From the NCBI RefSeq assembly GCF_049650445.1, contig NZ_JBASAD010000034.1:23135-87134 (forward strand): a stretch of 64,000 nt of DNA. Reading direction: 5' to 3'. Below are positions 8,384-16,310 of this stretch, piece after piece. The notes beneath the pieces are model-generated. The model worked only from the letters and a program-made list of their open reading frames with translations. It had not been told where the DNA came from and did no database searches. Source of the stretch: Castellaniella sp049650445 (GTDB taxonomy: Bacteria; Pseudomonadota; Gammaproteobacteria; Burkholderiales; Burkholderiaceae_B). A program made the translations under genes and the position numbers. Positions within the stretch are counted from its first letter, which is position 1; every line of letters begins with the position of its first letter.

Positions 8384-9193
8384 TTAGCGGAAGTCGTTTT
8401 TCCATTGGCGCAACGCGGCAAAAACGGCCTGAGGCGTGTCCAGGGAAGCCCCGGTTTGTCGGGCAGCGGCCGCGCGGACGGCTGGCTGGCTGCTGTGCAG
8501 GAACGGATTGGTTTCCAGTTCCAGGCCGATCGTGGAGGGCAGGGTGGGCTGGCCCTGAGCCCGCAGATGCGTCACGTCCAGTGCGCGCTGCTGCAAGGCG
8601 GCGTTATCGGGTTCGACCTGCAAGGCCCAGCGGATGTTGGAGGCCGTGTATTCGTGGGCGCAGCACACCAGGGTGTCAGGCGGCAGGCTGGCGAGCTTGT
8701 CCAGGGAGTCGAGCATCTGGGCCGGGGTGCCTTCGAACAGCCGGCCGCAACCGGCCGCGAACAGCGTGTCGCCGCAGAAGACCACGGGCCGGCCGGGTTC
8801 CAGCAAGCCGGTGTAGGCGATGTGGCCCGCCGTATGGCCGGGGATGTCCAGCACCTTGAAGCGCAGCCCCGCGCCGGGCAGGTCCACCGTGTCGCCTTCG
8901 GCCAGGGGCACGTCGCACAGCGGGATGTTTTCGTGGCGCGGCCCGTAGACGCGCGCCCCGGTTCGCTGTTGTAATGCACGCACCCCGCCGACGTGGTCGC
9001 CGTGATGGTGCGTGATCAGGATGGCTTCCAGGATCAGCCCGTCGCGCAGCAGAGATTCGACGGGGCCGGGTTCGCCGGGGTCCACGACGATCGCGTGGCC
9101 GTTTTTCTGTACCATCCAGATGTAGTTGTCCGACAGGGCCGGGATGGGCGTCAGGACGGCCGGCGCGGCCTGGATGGGGGCGGACGTGTTCAT
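8384..9193 (-). CDS. gloB: Hydroxyacylglutathione hydrolase (glyoxalase II)
   Basis: The 269-residue metallo-beta-lactamase-fold enzyme hydrolyses S-lactoylglutathione to lactate and glutathione, completing methylglyoxal detoxification. The dinuclear metal motif T-H-H-H-G-D-H-V-G-G is intact, and I-P-A-L-S-D-N-Y-I-W near the N-terminus and G-D-T-L-F-A-A-G-C-G-R-L-F-E-G-T are family signatures. The ATG at 9193 is divergent from a methyltransferase gene whose start is 16 bases away, so the promoters must overlap the coding ends. This gloB / methyltransferase / rnhA / dnaQ arrangement is common in beta- and gammaproteobacteria. Confidence 0.95.
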   Translation of the reverse strand: MNTSAPIQAAPAVLTPIPALSDNYIWMVQKNGHAIVVDPGEPGPVESLLRDGLILEAILITHHHGDHVGGVRALQQRTGARVYGPRHENIPLCDVPLAEGDTVDLPGAGLRFKVLDIPGHTAGHIAYTGLLEPGRPVVFCGDTLFAAGCGRLFEGTPAQMLDSLDKLASLPPDTLVCCAHEYTASNIRWALQVEPDNAALQQRALDVTHLRAQGQPTLPSTIGLELETNPFLHSSQPAVRAAAARQTGASLDTPQAVFAALRQWKNDFR

Positions 9194-9208
9194 GTCTAGG
9201 GAGTCATA

Positions 9209-9979
9209 GTGGCATCGCAGCGCGAACTGCCGATCGAGTTGGCTGAATGGCTGGAAACCCCGGCGGGGCAGTACGTGCGCGCCTGGGAGCAGCGCCAGGT
9301 CGATGCCATGGTCGGCAATACGTTTGGCTATCATGCCATACAAATCGGGCTGCCGCACTGGAACCTGCTGCAGGCCAACCGCATTCCCTACAAGGCCTGG
9401 GCGCATAGTTCCAGCGCACCTTTTGGCACGCGGGCCGGGCGCCTGGTCTGCGAACCCGAACAACTGCCCTTCGACACACAAAGCATCGACTTGCTGGTGA
9501 TGCCGCACACCCTGGAATGGTGCGCAGACCCGCACCAGACCCTGCGCGAGGCCGAGCGCGTCCTGATGCCCGAGGGCCGGGTGGTGCTGACCGGTTTCAA
9601 TCCCTACAGCCTGTGGGGTCTGCGGGAGTCCCTGCCGGGCCTGGAATTGCGCCTGCCGGTGCCGGTGCCGTCCCAGGTGTCGCCCGCCCGCCTGAAAGAC
9701 TGGTTCAAGCTGCTGTCCTTCGAACTGGACCGGGGGCGTTTCGGCTGTTATACGCCCCTGTGCACGACCCAGGCCTGGCTGCATCGCTGGCGTTTCATGG
9801 AACATGCGGGCGACCGCTGGTGGCCCGCTGGCGGCGCCGTGTATGCGATCGCAGCGGTCAAGCGGGTGTCGGGCATGCGTCTGATCGGACCGGCATGGCG
9901 CAAGCCGCGCCGCCGCCGCGAGCGCCGGGGCGCCGTGGCGCCCGTCGCCAACCGAATCAATGAGGATCATCATGGCTGA
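9209..9979 (+). CDS. Class I SAM-dependent methyltransferase
   Basis: The 256-residue protein starts at GTG with TAGGGAG upstream. It has methyltransferase-fold hallmarks: L-P-F-D-T-Q-S-I-D-L-L-V-M-P-H-T-L-E-W near residue 90 and a post-motif L-M-P-E-G-R-V-V-L-T-G-F-N-P. The usual glycine-rich SAM loop is poorly conserved at the N-terminus, as in the YafS-like family found beside gloB and rnhA in many proteobacteria. The substrate is unknown. The stop codon overlaps the rnhA start, so the two are translationally coupled. Confidence 0.75.
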   Translation: MASQRELPIELAEWLETPAGQYVRAWEQRQVDAMVGNTFGYHAIQIGLPHWNLLQANRIPYKAWAHSSSAPFGTRAGRLVCEPEQLPFDTQSIDLLVMPHTLEWCADPHQTLREAERVLMPEGRVVLTGFNPYSLWGLRESLPGLELRLPVPVPSQVSPARLKDWFKLLSFELDRGRFGCYTPLCTTQAWLHRWRFMEHAGDRWWPAGGAVYAIAAVKRVSGMRLIGPAWRKPRRRRERRGAVAPVANRINEDHHG

Positions 9980-10427
9980 ACCCAGAGTGGACGCCTGGAC
10001 CGACGGCGCCTGCAAGGGCAATCCCGGTCCGGGCGGGTGGGGCGTATTGCTGCGCCAGGGACCGCACGAAAAATCGCTGCATGGCGGAGAACCGGACACG
10101 ACCAACAATCGGATGGAACTGATGGCGGTGATCCAGGCACTGCGGGCGCTCAAGCGGCGCTGCGTCGTGACGGTACACACCGATTCTTCCTACGTGCAAA
10201 AGGGCATGACCGAGTGGCTGCCCAACTGGAAGCGGCGTGACTGGCGCACGGCGGACAAGAAGCCGGTAAAGAACGCCGACCTGTGGCAGATCCTGGACGA
10301 GCTGGCCTCCGGGCATGAATTACACTGGCGGTGGGTCAAGGGCCATGCCGGCGACCCCGGCAACGAACGGGCGGATGCCCTGGCCAATCTTGGCGTCGAG
10401 GACCCGCAGGGCGTCCGCGCCTCCTGA
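9972..10427 (+). CDS. rnhA: Ribonuclease HI
   Basis: The 151-residue enzyme degrades RNA in RNA-DNA hybrids. The four acidic active-site residues are visible: D11 in A-W-T-D-G-A-C-K-G-N-P-G-P, a Glu in N-N-R-M-E-L-M-A, an Asp in H-T-D-S-S-Y-V, and a C-terminal Asp in N-E-R-A-D-A-L-A. The ATG at 9972 (after GAGG) is preferred to the one at 9960 because family proteins have a short N-terminus. It overlaps the methyltransferase stop by 8 bases and is followed by dnaQ after 43 bases. Confidence 0.97.
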   Translation: MAEPRVDAWTDGACKGNPGPGGWGVLLRQGPHEKSLHGGEPDTTNNRMELMAVIQALRALKRRCVVTVHTDSSYVQKGMTEWLPNWKRRDWRTADKKPVKNADLWQILDELASGHELHWRWVKGHAGDPGNERADALANLGVEDPQGVRAS

Positions 10428-10470
10428 AGCTCGCGATATGGCCGGTCCTGGCGGGCTGGCAAGGAATCTC

Positions 10471-11214
10471 ATGCGTCAAATCGTTCTGGATACGGAAACC
10501 ACGGGCCTGGAGCCCGAGCAGGGCCACCGCGTGGTGGAAATGGCCTGCGTCGAGATCCTCAACCGGCAGGTCACCAAACGACATCTGCACCTGTATATGA
10601 ACCCGGACCGCGACAGCGATCCCGAGGCGCTGCGGGTCCACGGCCTGACGACCGATTTCCTGTCAGATAAGCCGCGCTTTCCGGAGGTCGCCCAGCAACT
10701 GGTGGATTTCGTGCGCGACGCCGAGGTCATCATCCACAACGCGGCCTTCGACGTGAAGTTCCTGAACGCCGAACTGCGCCGCGCCAAGCTGCCGCCCTTC
10801 ACAGAACTGTGCGGCAAGGTCACCGATTCGCTGATGGTGGCGCGCGAAATGTTCCCGGGCAAGCGCAACAATCTGGATGCGCTGTGCGAACGCTTCGGCA
10901 TTTCCAACGCGCACCGGACCCTGCACGGCGCCTTGCTGGACTCGGAGTTGCTGGGCGAAGTCTGGCTGGCCATGACGCGCGGACAGGATTCCCTGCTGGA
11001 TGAGGGCGCCGACGATTCAGCCACCGGTTCCGGCGCCGGTGCGGCTGGAACTCAGGGGCGTTTCGATGCTTCCGGTCTGGCAGTCATCCAGGTCGATGCC
11101 CAGGCCATGCAGGCGCACGAAGCCTATCTGGATGGCCTGGACAAGGCGGGCGGCAAGCCTTGCCTGTGGCGGCAGATCGACAATCCTCCCGAGACGGACG
11201 CGACGGTGGTCTGA
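10471..11214 (+). CDS. dnaQ: DNA polymerase III epsilon subunit (proofreading exonuclease)
   Basis: The 247-residue 3'-5' exonuclease subunit of the replicative polymerase. It has the DEDDh layout: I-V-L-D-T-E-T-T-G-L-E at the N-terminus (ExoI), H-N-A-A-F-D-V-K-F-L-N (ExoII) and H-G-A-L-L-D-S-E-L-L (ExoIII). The ATG at 10471 after AAGGAATCTC fits the family N-terminus; the frame is open upstream but overlaps rnhA in another frame. The C-terminal ~60 residues are the less conserved segment that binds the alpha subunit. The rnhA-dnaQ neighbourhood is classical, here co-directional rather than divergent as in E. coli. Confidence 0.97.
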   Translation: MRQIVLDTETTGLEPEQGHRVVEMACVEILNRQVTKRHLHLYMNPDRDSDPEALRVHGLTTDFLSDKPRFPEVAQQLVDFVRDAEVIIHNAAFDVKFLNAELRRAKLPPFTELCGKVTDSLMVAREMFPGKRNNLDALCERFGISNAHRTLHGALLDSELLGEVWLAMTRGQDSLLDEGADDSATGSGAGAAGTQGRFDASGLAVIQVDAQAMQAHEAYLDGLDKAGGKPCLWRQIDNPPETDATVV

Positions 11215-11310
11215 GGCGGGCTCTGCGCCGCCTGTCAAAACTATGTATAATTGCCGTCTTTCCAGTCGGCTGGTCCCGTGCGTTTCACGCGGATCCTGAA
11301 CAGCGCGATT

Positions 11311-11385
11311 GGGCGGTTAGCTCAGTGGTAGAGCACTGCCTTCACACGGCAGGGGTCACTGGTTCGAACCCAGTACCGCCCACCA
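11311..11385 (+). tRNA. tRNA-Val (CAC)
   Basis: This is a 75-base tRNA with encoded CCA. The acceptor stem GGGCGGT/ACCGCCC is perfect, the D arm holds TAGCTCAGTGGTAGAGC, the anticodon stem CTGCC/GGCAG frames the loop TTCACAC (anticodon CAC) and the T arm is CTGGTTCGAACCCAG. TATAAT at 11246-11251 is a plausible -10 about 60 bases upstream, without a clear -35. Confidence 0.97.
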
Positions 11386-11402
11386 GAATTCCAGAGCACA
11401 GA

Positions 11403-11441
11403 GCCATATCATGCATTTAGCTGATATGGCTTTTGTTCTTT
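11403..11441 (+). terminator. Intrinsic terminator of tRNA-Val, inside the convergent gene's end
   Basis: GCCATATCA and TGATATGGC form a perfect 9-bp stem with a 10-base loop, followed by TTTTGTTCTTT. The hairpin overlaps the last codons and stop of the convergent DTW-domain gene, so one stretch serves as both coding sequence and terminator. Confidence 0.85.
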
Positions 11442-12103
11442 ATGCCAGTCGCTTGAGCGTCGGACTGCGCGTCATTGCTCCCCTTCGGGGCCCCACGGTA
11501 GTTACGCCTGTAGACGTCCGGCCCCATGGCCTGGATCTGTTGATCGATCAAGACTTCAAATGGCTTCAATACCGGCTGAAAGTCGCTTTCAGGCTCCAGC
11601 ACGGTCAGTGTGCGCACGATGGCTTCGATGGTGGAAACGGCTGCGGGTTCCTGAGTCTGGCGTATCCGGTAGCGAGAGGGGGCGCCCACGGGCAGACTCA
11701 AATGGGGCAGGGTGCCTAATACGGGGTTGGCCTGCATGATCTTGCGCGCTTTACGCCAAGTGCCATCGGGCACGATCAGCAGGGCGGCCGATTTTTCATG
11801 GGCAGCACCCAGCGGCCGCGGCAGGGTCGGATTCTGTGTCGGGAACAGCACGAATACCGATGGCGCCGTGGCGATGATGTCGTCGAGTTGTGGAAAGCAT
11901 TCGCCGATCAGCAGTTCAGCCTGCTGCAGGCCCAGTACCGCCAGTCGCCCCGTGTTCAGTGGGTGCCTTTGTTCATCAGGGTGCTGCAGAATCAGTACGC
12001 GCGTACGGTTGGGCACGATCGTGACATGAGCGCACAGGCAATGTGTCAGGGGCCTGAGGCAACGGGTGCAATGAGGTCGAGACGATCGCGGGCGGGATGG
12101 CAT
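11417..12103 (-). CDS. DTW domain protein, tRNA-uridine aminocarboxypropyltransferase (TapT-like)
   Basis: The 228-residue protein (ATG at 12103) has an N-terminal Cys cluster, C-T-R-C-L-R-P-L-T-H-C-L-C, typical of the zinc-binding head of this family, and the D-G-T-W motif in L-I-V-P-D-G-T-W-R-K-A-R-K-I that names the DTW domain. E. coli TapT (YfiP) transfers the aminocarboxypropyl group of SAM to U47 of several tRNAs (acp3U). L-I-L-Q-H-P-D-E-Q-R-H-P-L-N-T-G is a further family segment. The activity is inferred from the family. The gene is convergent with tRNA-Val. Confidence 0.88.
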   Translation of the reverse strand: MPSRPRSSRPHCTRCLRPLTHCLCAHVTIVPNRTRVLILQHPDEQRHPLNTGRLAVLGLQQAELLIGECFPQLDDIIATAPSVFVLFPTQNPTLPRPLGAAHEKSAALLIVPDGTWRKARKIMQANPVLGTLPHLSLPVGAPSRYRIRQTQEPAAVSTIEAIVRTLTVLEPESDFQPVLKPFEVLIDQQIQAMGPDVYRRNYRGAPKGSNDAQSDAQATGIKNKSHIS

Positions 12104-12218
12104 AAGCAGCCTTTTTACCAGACTCTCTACCAGGCGATCGGGGGGCCTTCCCGTCCCGTCATCCCCCGCGCGCCGCATGGCGCGGCGGGCGGGGGCAGGA
12201 TGGACAAGGATACGAGGA

Positions 12219-12593
12219 TTACAGCGGATACTGCTCGTTGTCGCTGATGATCACTGCGCCGTCGGTGCGTGCGGTGGCCAATTCGCTCAGGACCTGGGTG
12301 CGGGTCTTGGACGCGCCTTCGTGCTGGATCTGGGGATATTGGGTGTGTTCACCGAACTCGACCTGGCCCTGGGCTTGGGCCAGGCGCAGGGCGTTGACCA
12401 CTTCCGCGCGGCTCAGGGTACTGGGCGTGCTTTCGATCGGGTAGTTGCCTTGTTCGCCGAGGGTCACGATGCCCTGGGCTTGGGCTGCGTGCAGTTGCTG
12501 GACGACTTCGGCGCGAGACAGATCGGCGGCCTGAGCCAGGCCGGCAGAGGCGAGACCGAGCGAGAGGGCGGCAAGAGTGGCGGTGACTTTCAT
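12219..12593 (-). CDS. DUF4148 secreted protein with three internal repeats
   Basis: The 124-residue protein has a signal peptide ending A-G-L-A-Q-A-A and then three copies of a unit of about 33 residues: L-S-R-A-E-V-V...A-Q-A-Q-G-x-V...G-E-x-x-x-Y-P appears twice closely and a third, weaker copy (S-K-T-R-T-Q-V-L-S-E-L...S-D-N-E-Q-Y-P-L) ends the protein. This is the DUF4148 pattern, widespread in Burkholderiales, with no known function; it is likely periplasmic. The ATG at 12593 follows AAGGAAACC and fits the signal peptide. It is divergent from the LysR gene. Confidence 0.85.
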   Translation of the reverse strand: MKVTATLAALSLGLASAGLAQAADLSRAEVVQQLHAAQAQGIVTLGEQGNYPIESTPSTLSRAEVVNALRLAQAQGQVEFGEHTQYPQIQHEGASKTRTQVLSELATARTDGAVIISDNEQYPL

Positions 12594-12809
12594 GATGGTT
12601 TCCTTCAATCAGATGGATAAATGAGGCAGGGCGCTGCGGGCTTTCCGTTTTGCGCGCTATGTCCTGCTCCTATGAAACGTATTCTGCACTGCCGCTGTTG
12701 TGCGATAAACAGGCTGAATGCGAATTCAGTTTTCCATTTGTGAAGGCAATCGGGGTGGGAATGCGGGACAATGTCACGCTCGGGCCGAATCTTGCCCAGG
12801 AAAGAAGTC

Positions 12810-13724
12810 ATGTCTCCTTCATTGAACGATATCGAGCTGTTTGTCGAGGTGGCGCGCAGCCAAGGTTTTACCCGCGCAGGCGAGGCGCTGGACATGCCGG
12901 CGTCCACGATTTCCCGGCGGATCTCGGCGCTGGAAAAATCCATTGGCGTGCGCTTGCTGAACCGCTCCACCCGCAAGGTGAGTCTGACCGAGGCGGGCGC
13001 GGCGTATTTTGCGCGCTGTCAGCACATCGTGGAAGAAGCGCGCATCGCCCATGAAGTGCTCATGGACGAGACCAGCAATCCGCGCGGACGCCTGAAAGTG
13101 TCGATGCCGTCCACGCTGGCCATGTCCCTGCTCTCGAACGCCTTGCGGGAATTCTCGCTGCGCTACCCGGAGATCGAATGCGAGTACGACCTCAGCATCC
13201 GCCGGATCAATCTGCAGTCGGACCCCTACGATGTGGTGATCCGGGTGGGCGAGCCGCCCGCTTCCGGGATCGTGTCGCGGCGGCTCGGCACGCTGGTCCT
13301 GGGGCTGTACGCGTCCCGGGAATACCTGGACGCGCAGGGAGCCCCTGCCAGTCCGGCGGACCTGGCGCGTCATGAGTGCCTGCGCGCCACCGCCGAGCGG
13401 GTGGATTCCATCTGGACGCTGTTTTCCGGGGACAACCAGGAACAGCGGGTTCGGGTCAGGGGGCGGATCGCCTTGAACCAGGTGTTGATGCTGCGCCGCA
13501 TGGGTGAGGCGGGCATGGGTATCGTGCCCTTGTCCATTCAGGACATGAAGGGCGGCGGTCTGATCCGGGTATTGCCGGGCTGGTCTTTTGCGCCCGTCCC
13601 CATGGTGGCCTTGTTTCCGTCGCGGATGATGCCGGCTCGGGCGCGGGTCTTCATCGACTTCGTCAAGGAACGGCTCGCGGATGTGGACATTCTGTCGGGC
13701 GCGGCCGAGGCGGCGCAGGTCTAG
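12810..13724 (+). CDS. LysR family transcriptional regulator
   Basis: The 304-residue protein begins M-S-P-S-L-N-D-I-E-L-F-V-E-V-A after AGGAAAGAAGTC. The N-terminal winged helix is typical: G-F-T-R-A-G-E-A-L-D-M-P-A-S-T-I-S-R-R-I then L-E-K-S-I-G-V-R-L-L-N-R-S-T-R-K-V-S-L-T-E-A-G. The C-terminal part is a LysR substrate-binding domain, of the AaeR/DmlR-like group by its look. It precedes the aldehyde dehydrogenase gene by 128 bases on the same strand, and is divergent from the DUF4148 gene. Whether it controls the amine cluster is unknown; the AraC-type gene at the other end is the more likely specific activator. Confidence 0.92.
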   Translation: MSPSLNDIELFVEVARSQGFTRAGEALDMPASTISRRISALEKSIGVRLLNRSTRKVSLTEAGAAYFARCQHIVEEARIAHEVLMDETSNPRGRLKVSMPSTLAMSLLSNALREFSLRYPEIECEYDLSIRRINLQSDPYDVVIRVGEPPASGIVSRRLGTLVLGLYASREYLDAQGAPASPADLARHECLRATAERVDSIWTLFSGDNQEQRVRVRGRIALNQVLMLRRMGEAGMGIVPLSIQDMKGGGLIRVLPGWSFAPVPMVALFPSRMMPARARVFIDFVKERLADVDILSGAAEAAQV

Positions 13725-13852
13725 ACTCTTGCGGAAGCGGCCTCCTGAGGTCGGGCGTGCACGGCGTGACATCTTTCTGTGCACGGCGGGACAATTGGCG
13801 GTGGGCGGTCGCAGGTATTCTTCGCCTAAATCAATGCGAAGAAGAGGTAGAC

Positions 13853-15346
13853 ATGATCGCGACGGATCCGCGCCCCGAGCAGGCCGCCATTCGAGAACAC
13901 ATGATCATCGACGGCAAGCCTTGCGCCCAGGGGGAAGGCCGCCTGCCCGTCTATGACCCGGCCACCGGCGACATCATCGCCCATCAGGTCGAGGCCAGTC
14001 CCGCCCAGGTGGATCAGGCGGTGCGCGCCGCGCGCCGTGCCTTCGAATCTTCCGCCTGGCGCACCATGACGCCGGCGGGCCGCGAGCGCCTGCTGCTGGC
14101 GCTGGCGGATCGCGTCGAGGCCGAGGGCGAGTCTCTGTCGCGCCTCGAGACGCTGAACAACGGCAAGCTGCTGGGCTTGTCCCAGATGCTCGAAGTCGGC
14201 GCCAGCGCGCAATGGCTGCGCTACATGGCGGGCTGGGCGACCAAGATCACGGGCGAAACCCTGAACCTGTCGATTCCGTTCCCGCCGGGTGTGCAGTATC
14301 ACGCGCATACCCGGGCGGAGCCGGTGGGGGTCGTCGCCGCGATCGTGCCCTGGAATTTTCCGCTGCTGATGGCGGTCTGGAAAATTGCGCCTGCCGTGGC
14401 GGCGGGCTGCACGGTCGTGCTCAAGCCGGCCGAGGAAACCCCGCTGACGGCCATCCGGCTGGCGGAACTCGCACTCGAAGTCGGTTTCCCGCCTGGGGTG
14501 ATCAATGTGATCACGGGCCGGGGCGAGACGACCGGTGCGGCGCTCGTCGCCCATCCCGGCGTCAACAAGATTTCCTTCACCGGGTCCACCGAAGTCGGCA
14601 AGCTCATCGGTCATGCCGCACTGGACGACATGAAACGGATCTCGCTCGAACTGGGCGGCAAGTCGCCGGTCGTGATCATGGATGATTGCCCCATCGATCA
14701 GGCGATCCAGGGCGCGGCCGGGGCCATTTTTTTCAACCAGGGCCAGGTGTGCACGGCCGGTTCGCGGCTGTTCGTCCAGGAAGGCATCTACGACCAGGTG
14801 CTGGAAGGCCTGGCGGCCGTTGCAAACAGCCTCAAGATCGGCTCCGGCTTCGATCCGGACACGCAGATCGGCCCCATGGTGTCGGCCCGTCATCGCCAGC
14901 GGGTTTCCGACTTCATCGCGGCCGGGCGCACCTCGGGCGCGCGCGTGGTGGCGGGTGGACAGGCCTGGGATGGCCCGGGCTATTTCGTGCGGCCGACGGT
15001 ATTCGACGGCGCAGCGCCCGATGCCACGATCGTGCGCGAGGAAATCTTCGGCCCCGTCGTCGTGGCGGCACGGTTCCGCGACGAGGACCAGGCCGTGGCC
15101 CTGGCCAATGACACGCGCTTTGGTCTGGGGGCCAGCATCTGGAGCAACGACTTGGGCCGCGTGCATCGCCTGGTGCCGCGCATCCAGGCCGGCACGGTCT
15201 GGGTCAACACGCACAACATGCTGGACCCGAGCATGCCGTTCGGCGGCTACAAGCAGTCCGGGGTCGGGCGCGAGCATGGCCGCGCCGTGATCGACAACTA
15301 CATCGAGACCAAGTCGGTTTGCATCGCCTATCCAGGCGCTGTCTGA
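13853..15346 (+). CDS. Aldehyde dehydrogenase (phenylacetaldehyde dehydrogenase-like)
   Basis: The 497-residue NAD-dependent aldehyde dehydrogenase starts at the ATG after GAAGAGG. The cofactor and catalytic motifs are present: V-P-W-N-F-P-L-L-M near residue 165, F-T-G-S-T-E-V-G-K, the catalytic Glu in L-E-L-G-G-K-S-P and the nucleophile Cys in F-F-N-Q-G-Q-V-C-T-A-G-S-R. It looks like the FeaB/betaine-aldehyde group. Because it heads the aau gene run, the likely substrate is the arylacetaldehyde produced by the amine dehydrogenase (for example phenylacetaldehyde to phenylacetate). No signal peptide, so cytoplasmic. The substrate assignment is inference from context. Confidence 0.9.
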   Translation: MIATDPRPEQAAIREHMIIDGKPCAQGEGRLPVYDPATGDIIAHQVEASPAQVDQAVRAARRAFESSAWRTMTPAGRERLLLALADRVEAEGESLSRLETLNNGKLLGLSQMLEVGASAQWLRYMAGWATKITGETLNLSIPFPPGVQYHAHTRAEPVGVVAAIVPWNFPLLMAVWKIAPAVAAGCTVVLKPAEETPLTAIRLAELALEVGFPPGVINVITGRGETTGAALVAHPGVNKISFTGSTEVGKLIGHAALDDMKRISLELGGKSPVVIMDDCPIDQAIQGAAGAIFFNQGQVCTAGSRLFVQEGIYDQVLEGLAAVANSLKIGSGFDPDTQIGPMVSARHRQRVSDFIAAGRTSGARVVAGGQAWDGPGYFVRPTVFDGAAPDATIVREEIFGPVVVAARFRDEDQAVALANDTRFGLGASIWSNDLGRVHRLVPRIQAGTVWVNTHNMLDPSMPFGGYKQSGVGREHGRAVIDNYIETKSVCIAYPGAV

Positions 15347-15414
15347 CGATTGGGTTTCAGCGGTTTTTTCATTCCAACAGAGCCGGCTTGGAAGCCGGCC
15401 ACGAGGAGACATGC

Positions 15415-16287
15415 ATGACGATGATGCGTACGATGCGCCGGCTTGCGCTGGCTGCAGCTTTGGTGGCAGCGGGTTCCGCCCATGCGGGGGATCCCAGCGC
15501 GCGAGACTGGATTCCGGCGCCGCCGGGCACCAGTGTGTTCGCGGCTTACCTGCTCGGCCTGAATTCCCATGGTTTCTATGACCGTGGGAACCAGATCGAT
15601 GACGGGCCCACGGTGGACGTGCGGGGCATGGTCCTGCGCCCCATGTATTTCAGCGAGATCATGGGCAAGACCGTCCAGTACGAACTGATCCTGCCCGCCA
15701 TGCGCACCACGATCGGGGTCAGCGGCGCGCCCGACGACCGTGTCACCGGCGTGGGCGATGCCCAACTGGGCGCAGCGGTCTGGTTCATCAACAATGAAGC
15801 CAGCAAGACCTGGTTCGCCTGGGAGCCCTTCATCACGGTACCCACAGGCAAATATCACAGCAACCACGCCGATGCTTCGCCGGGGAAAAACCGCTGGACG
15901 ACGCTCCAGGACTTCGCCTTCGTGCAGGGAATCGGCGAATCGACCTTCCTCGAGGCTGTGGCCGAATTCGAGTTCTTCGGTGACAACACCAATTACTACG
16001 GCGGCACGCTCAAGAAGGCGCCGGCCATCCGTCTGATGGCGCTGGCGTCGACCAACATCACCGAAAGCACCTACGTGGGCATGCGCTACCGCTACGAAAC
16101 GGGCGGTCGCGAAAAAGTCGACGGGGTCGAGACGGTATCCAGCGCCAGGAACCACCAGCTGGCCTTCGAGATCACCCACCAGATCAATGACGCCAACCAA
16201 GTGCAACTGCAGTACATCCACGACCTGAAGGTCGAAAACGGCCCGCGCATGCGCGGTGTGCAGATGCGTTATGTCTATGCCTTCTAG
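15415..16287 (+). CDS. Outer-membrane MetA-pathway-of-phenol-degradation-like protein
   Basis: The 290-residue protein has a signal peptide ending G-S-A-H-A and a body of amphipathic strands with alternating aromatic and polar residues, ending M-R-Y-V-Y-A-F (terminal Phe, as in outer-membrane barrels). It resembles the MetA-pathway-of-phenol-degradation family (PF13557), often found beside genes for aromatic compound use. It may be the counterpart of the unassigned orf upstream of aauB in Alcaligenes faecalis; I recall that layout but cannot compare sequences here. It lies 68 bases after the aldehyde dehydrogenase and 23 before aauB. A role in substrate uptake is inference. Confidence 0.75.
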   Translation: MTMMRTMRRLALAAALVAAGSAHAGDPSARDWIPAPPGTSVFAAYLLGLNSHGFYDRGNQIDDGPTVDVRGMVLRPMYFSEIMGKTVQYELILPAMRTTIGVSGAPDDRVTGVGDAQLGAAVWFINNEASKTWFAWEPFITVPTGKYHSNHADASPGKNRWTTLQDFAFVQGIGESTFLEAVAEFEFFGDNTNYYGGTLKKAPAIRLMALASTNITESTYVGMRYRYETGGREKVDGVETVSSARNHQLAFEITHQINDANQVQLQYIHDLKVENGPRMRGVQMRYVYAF

Positions 16288-16310
16288 GCTGGACCCAGGA
16301 GACTCATGCC

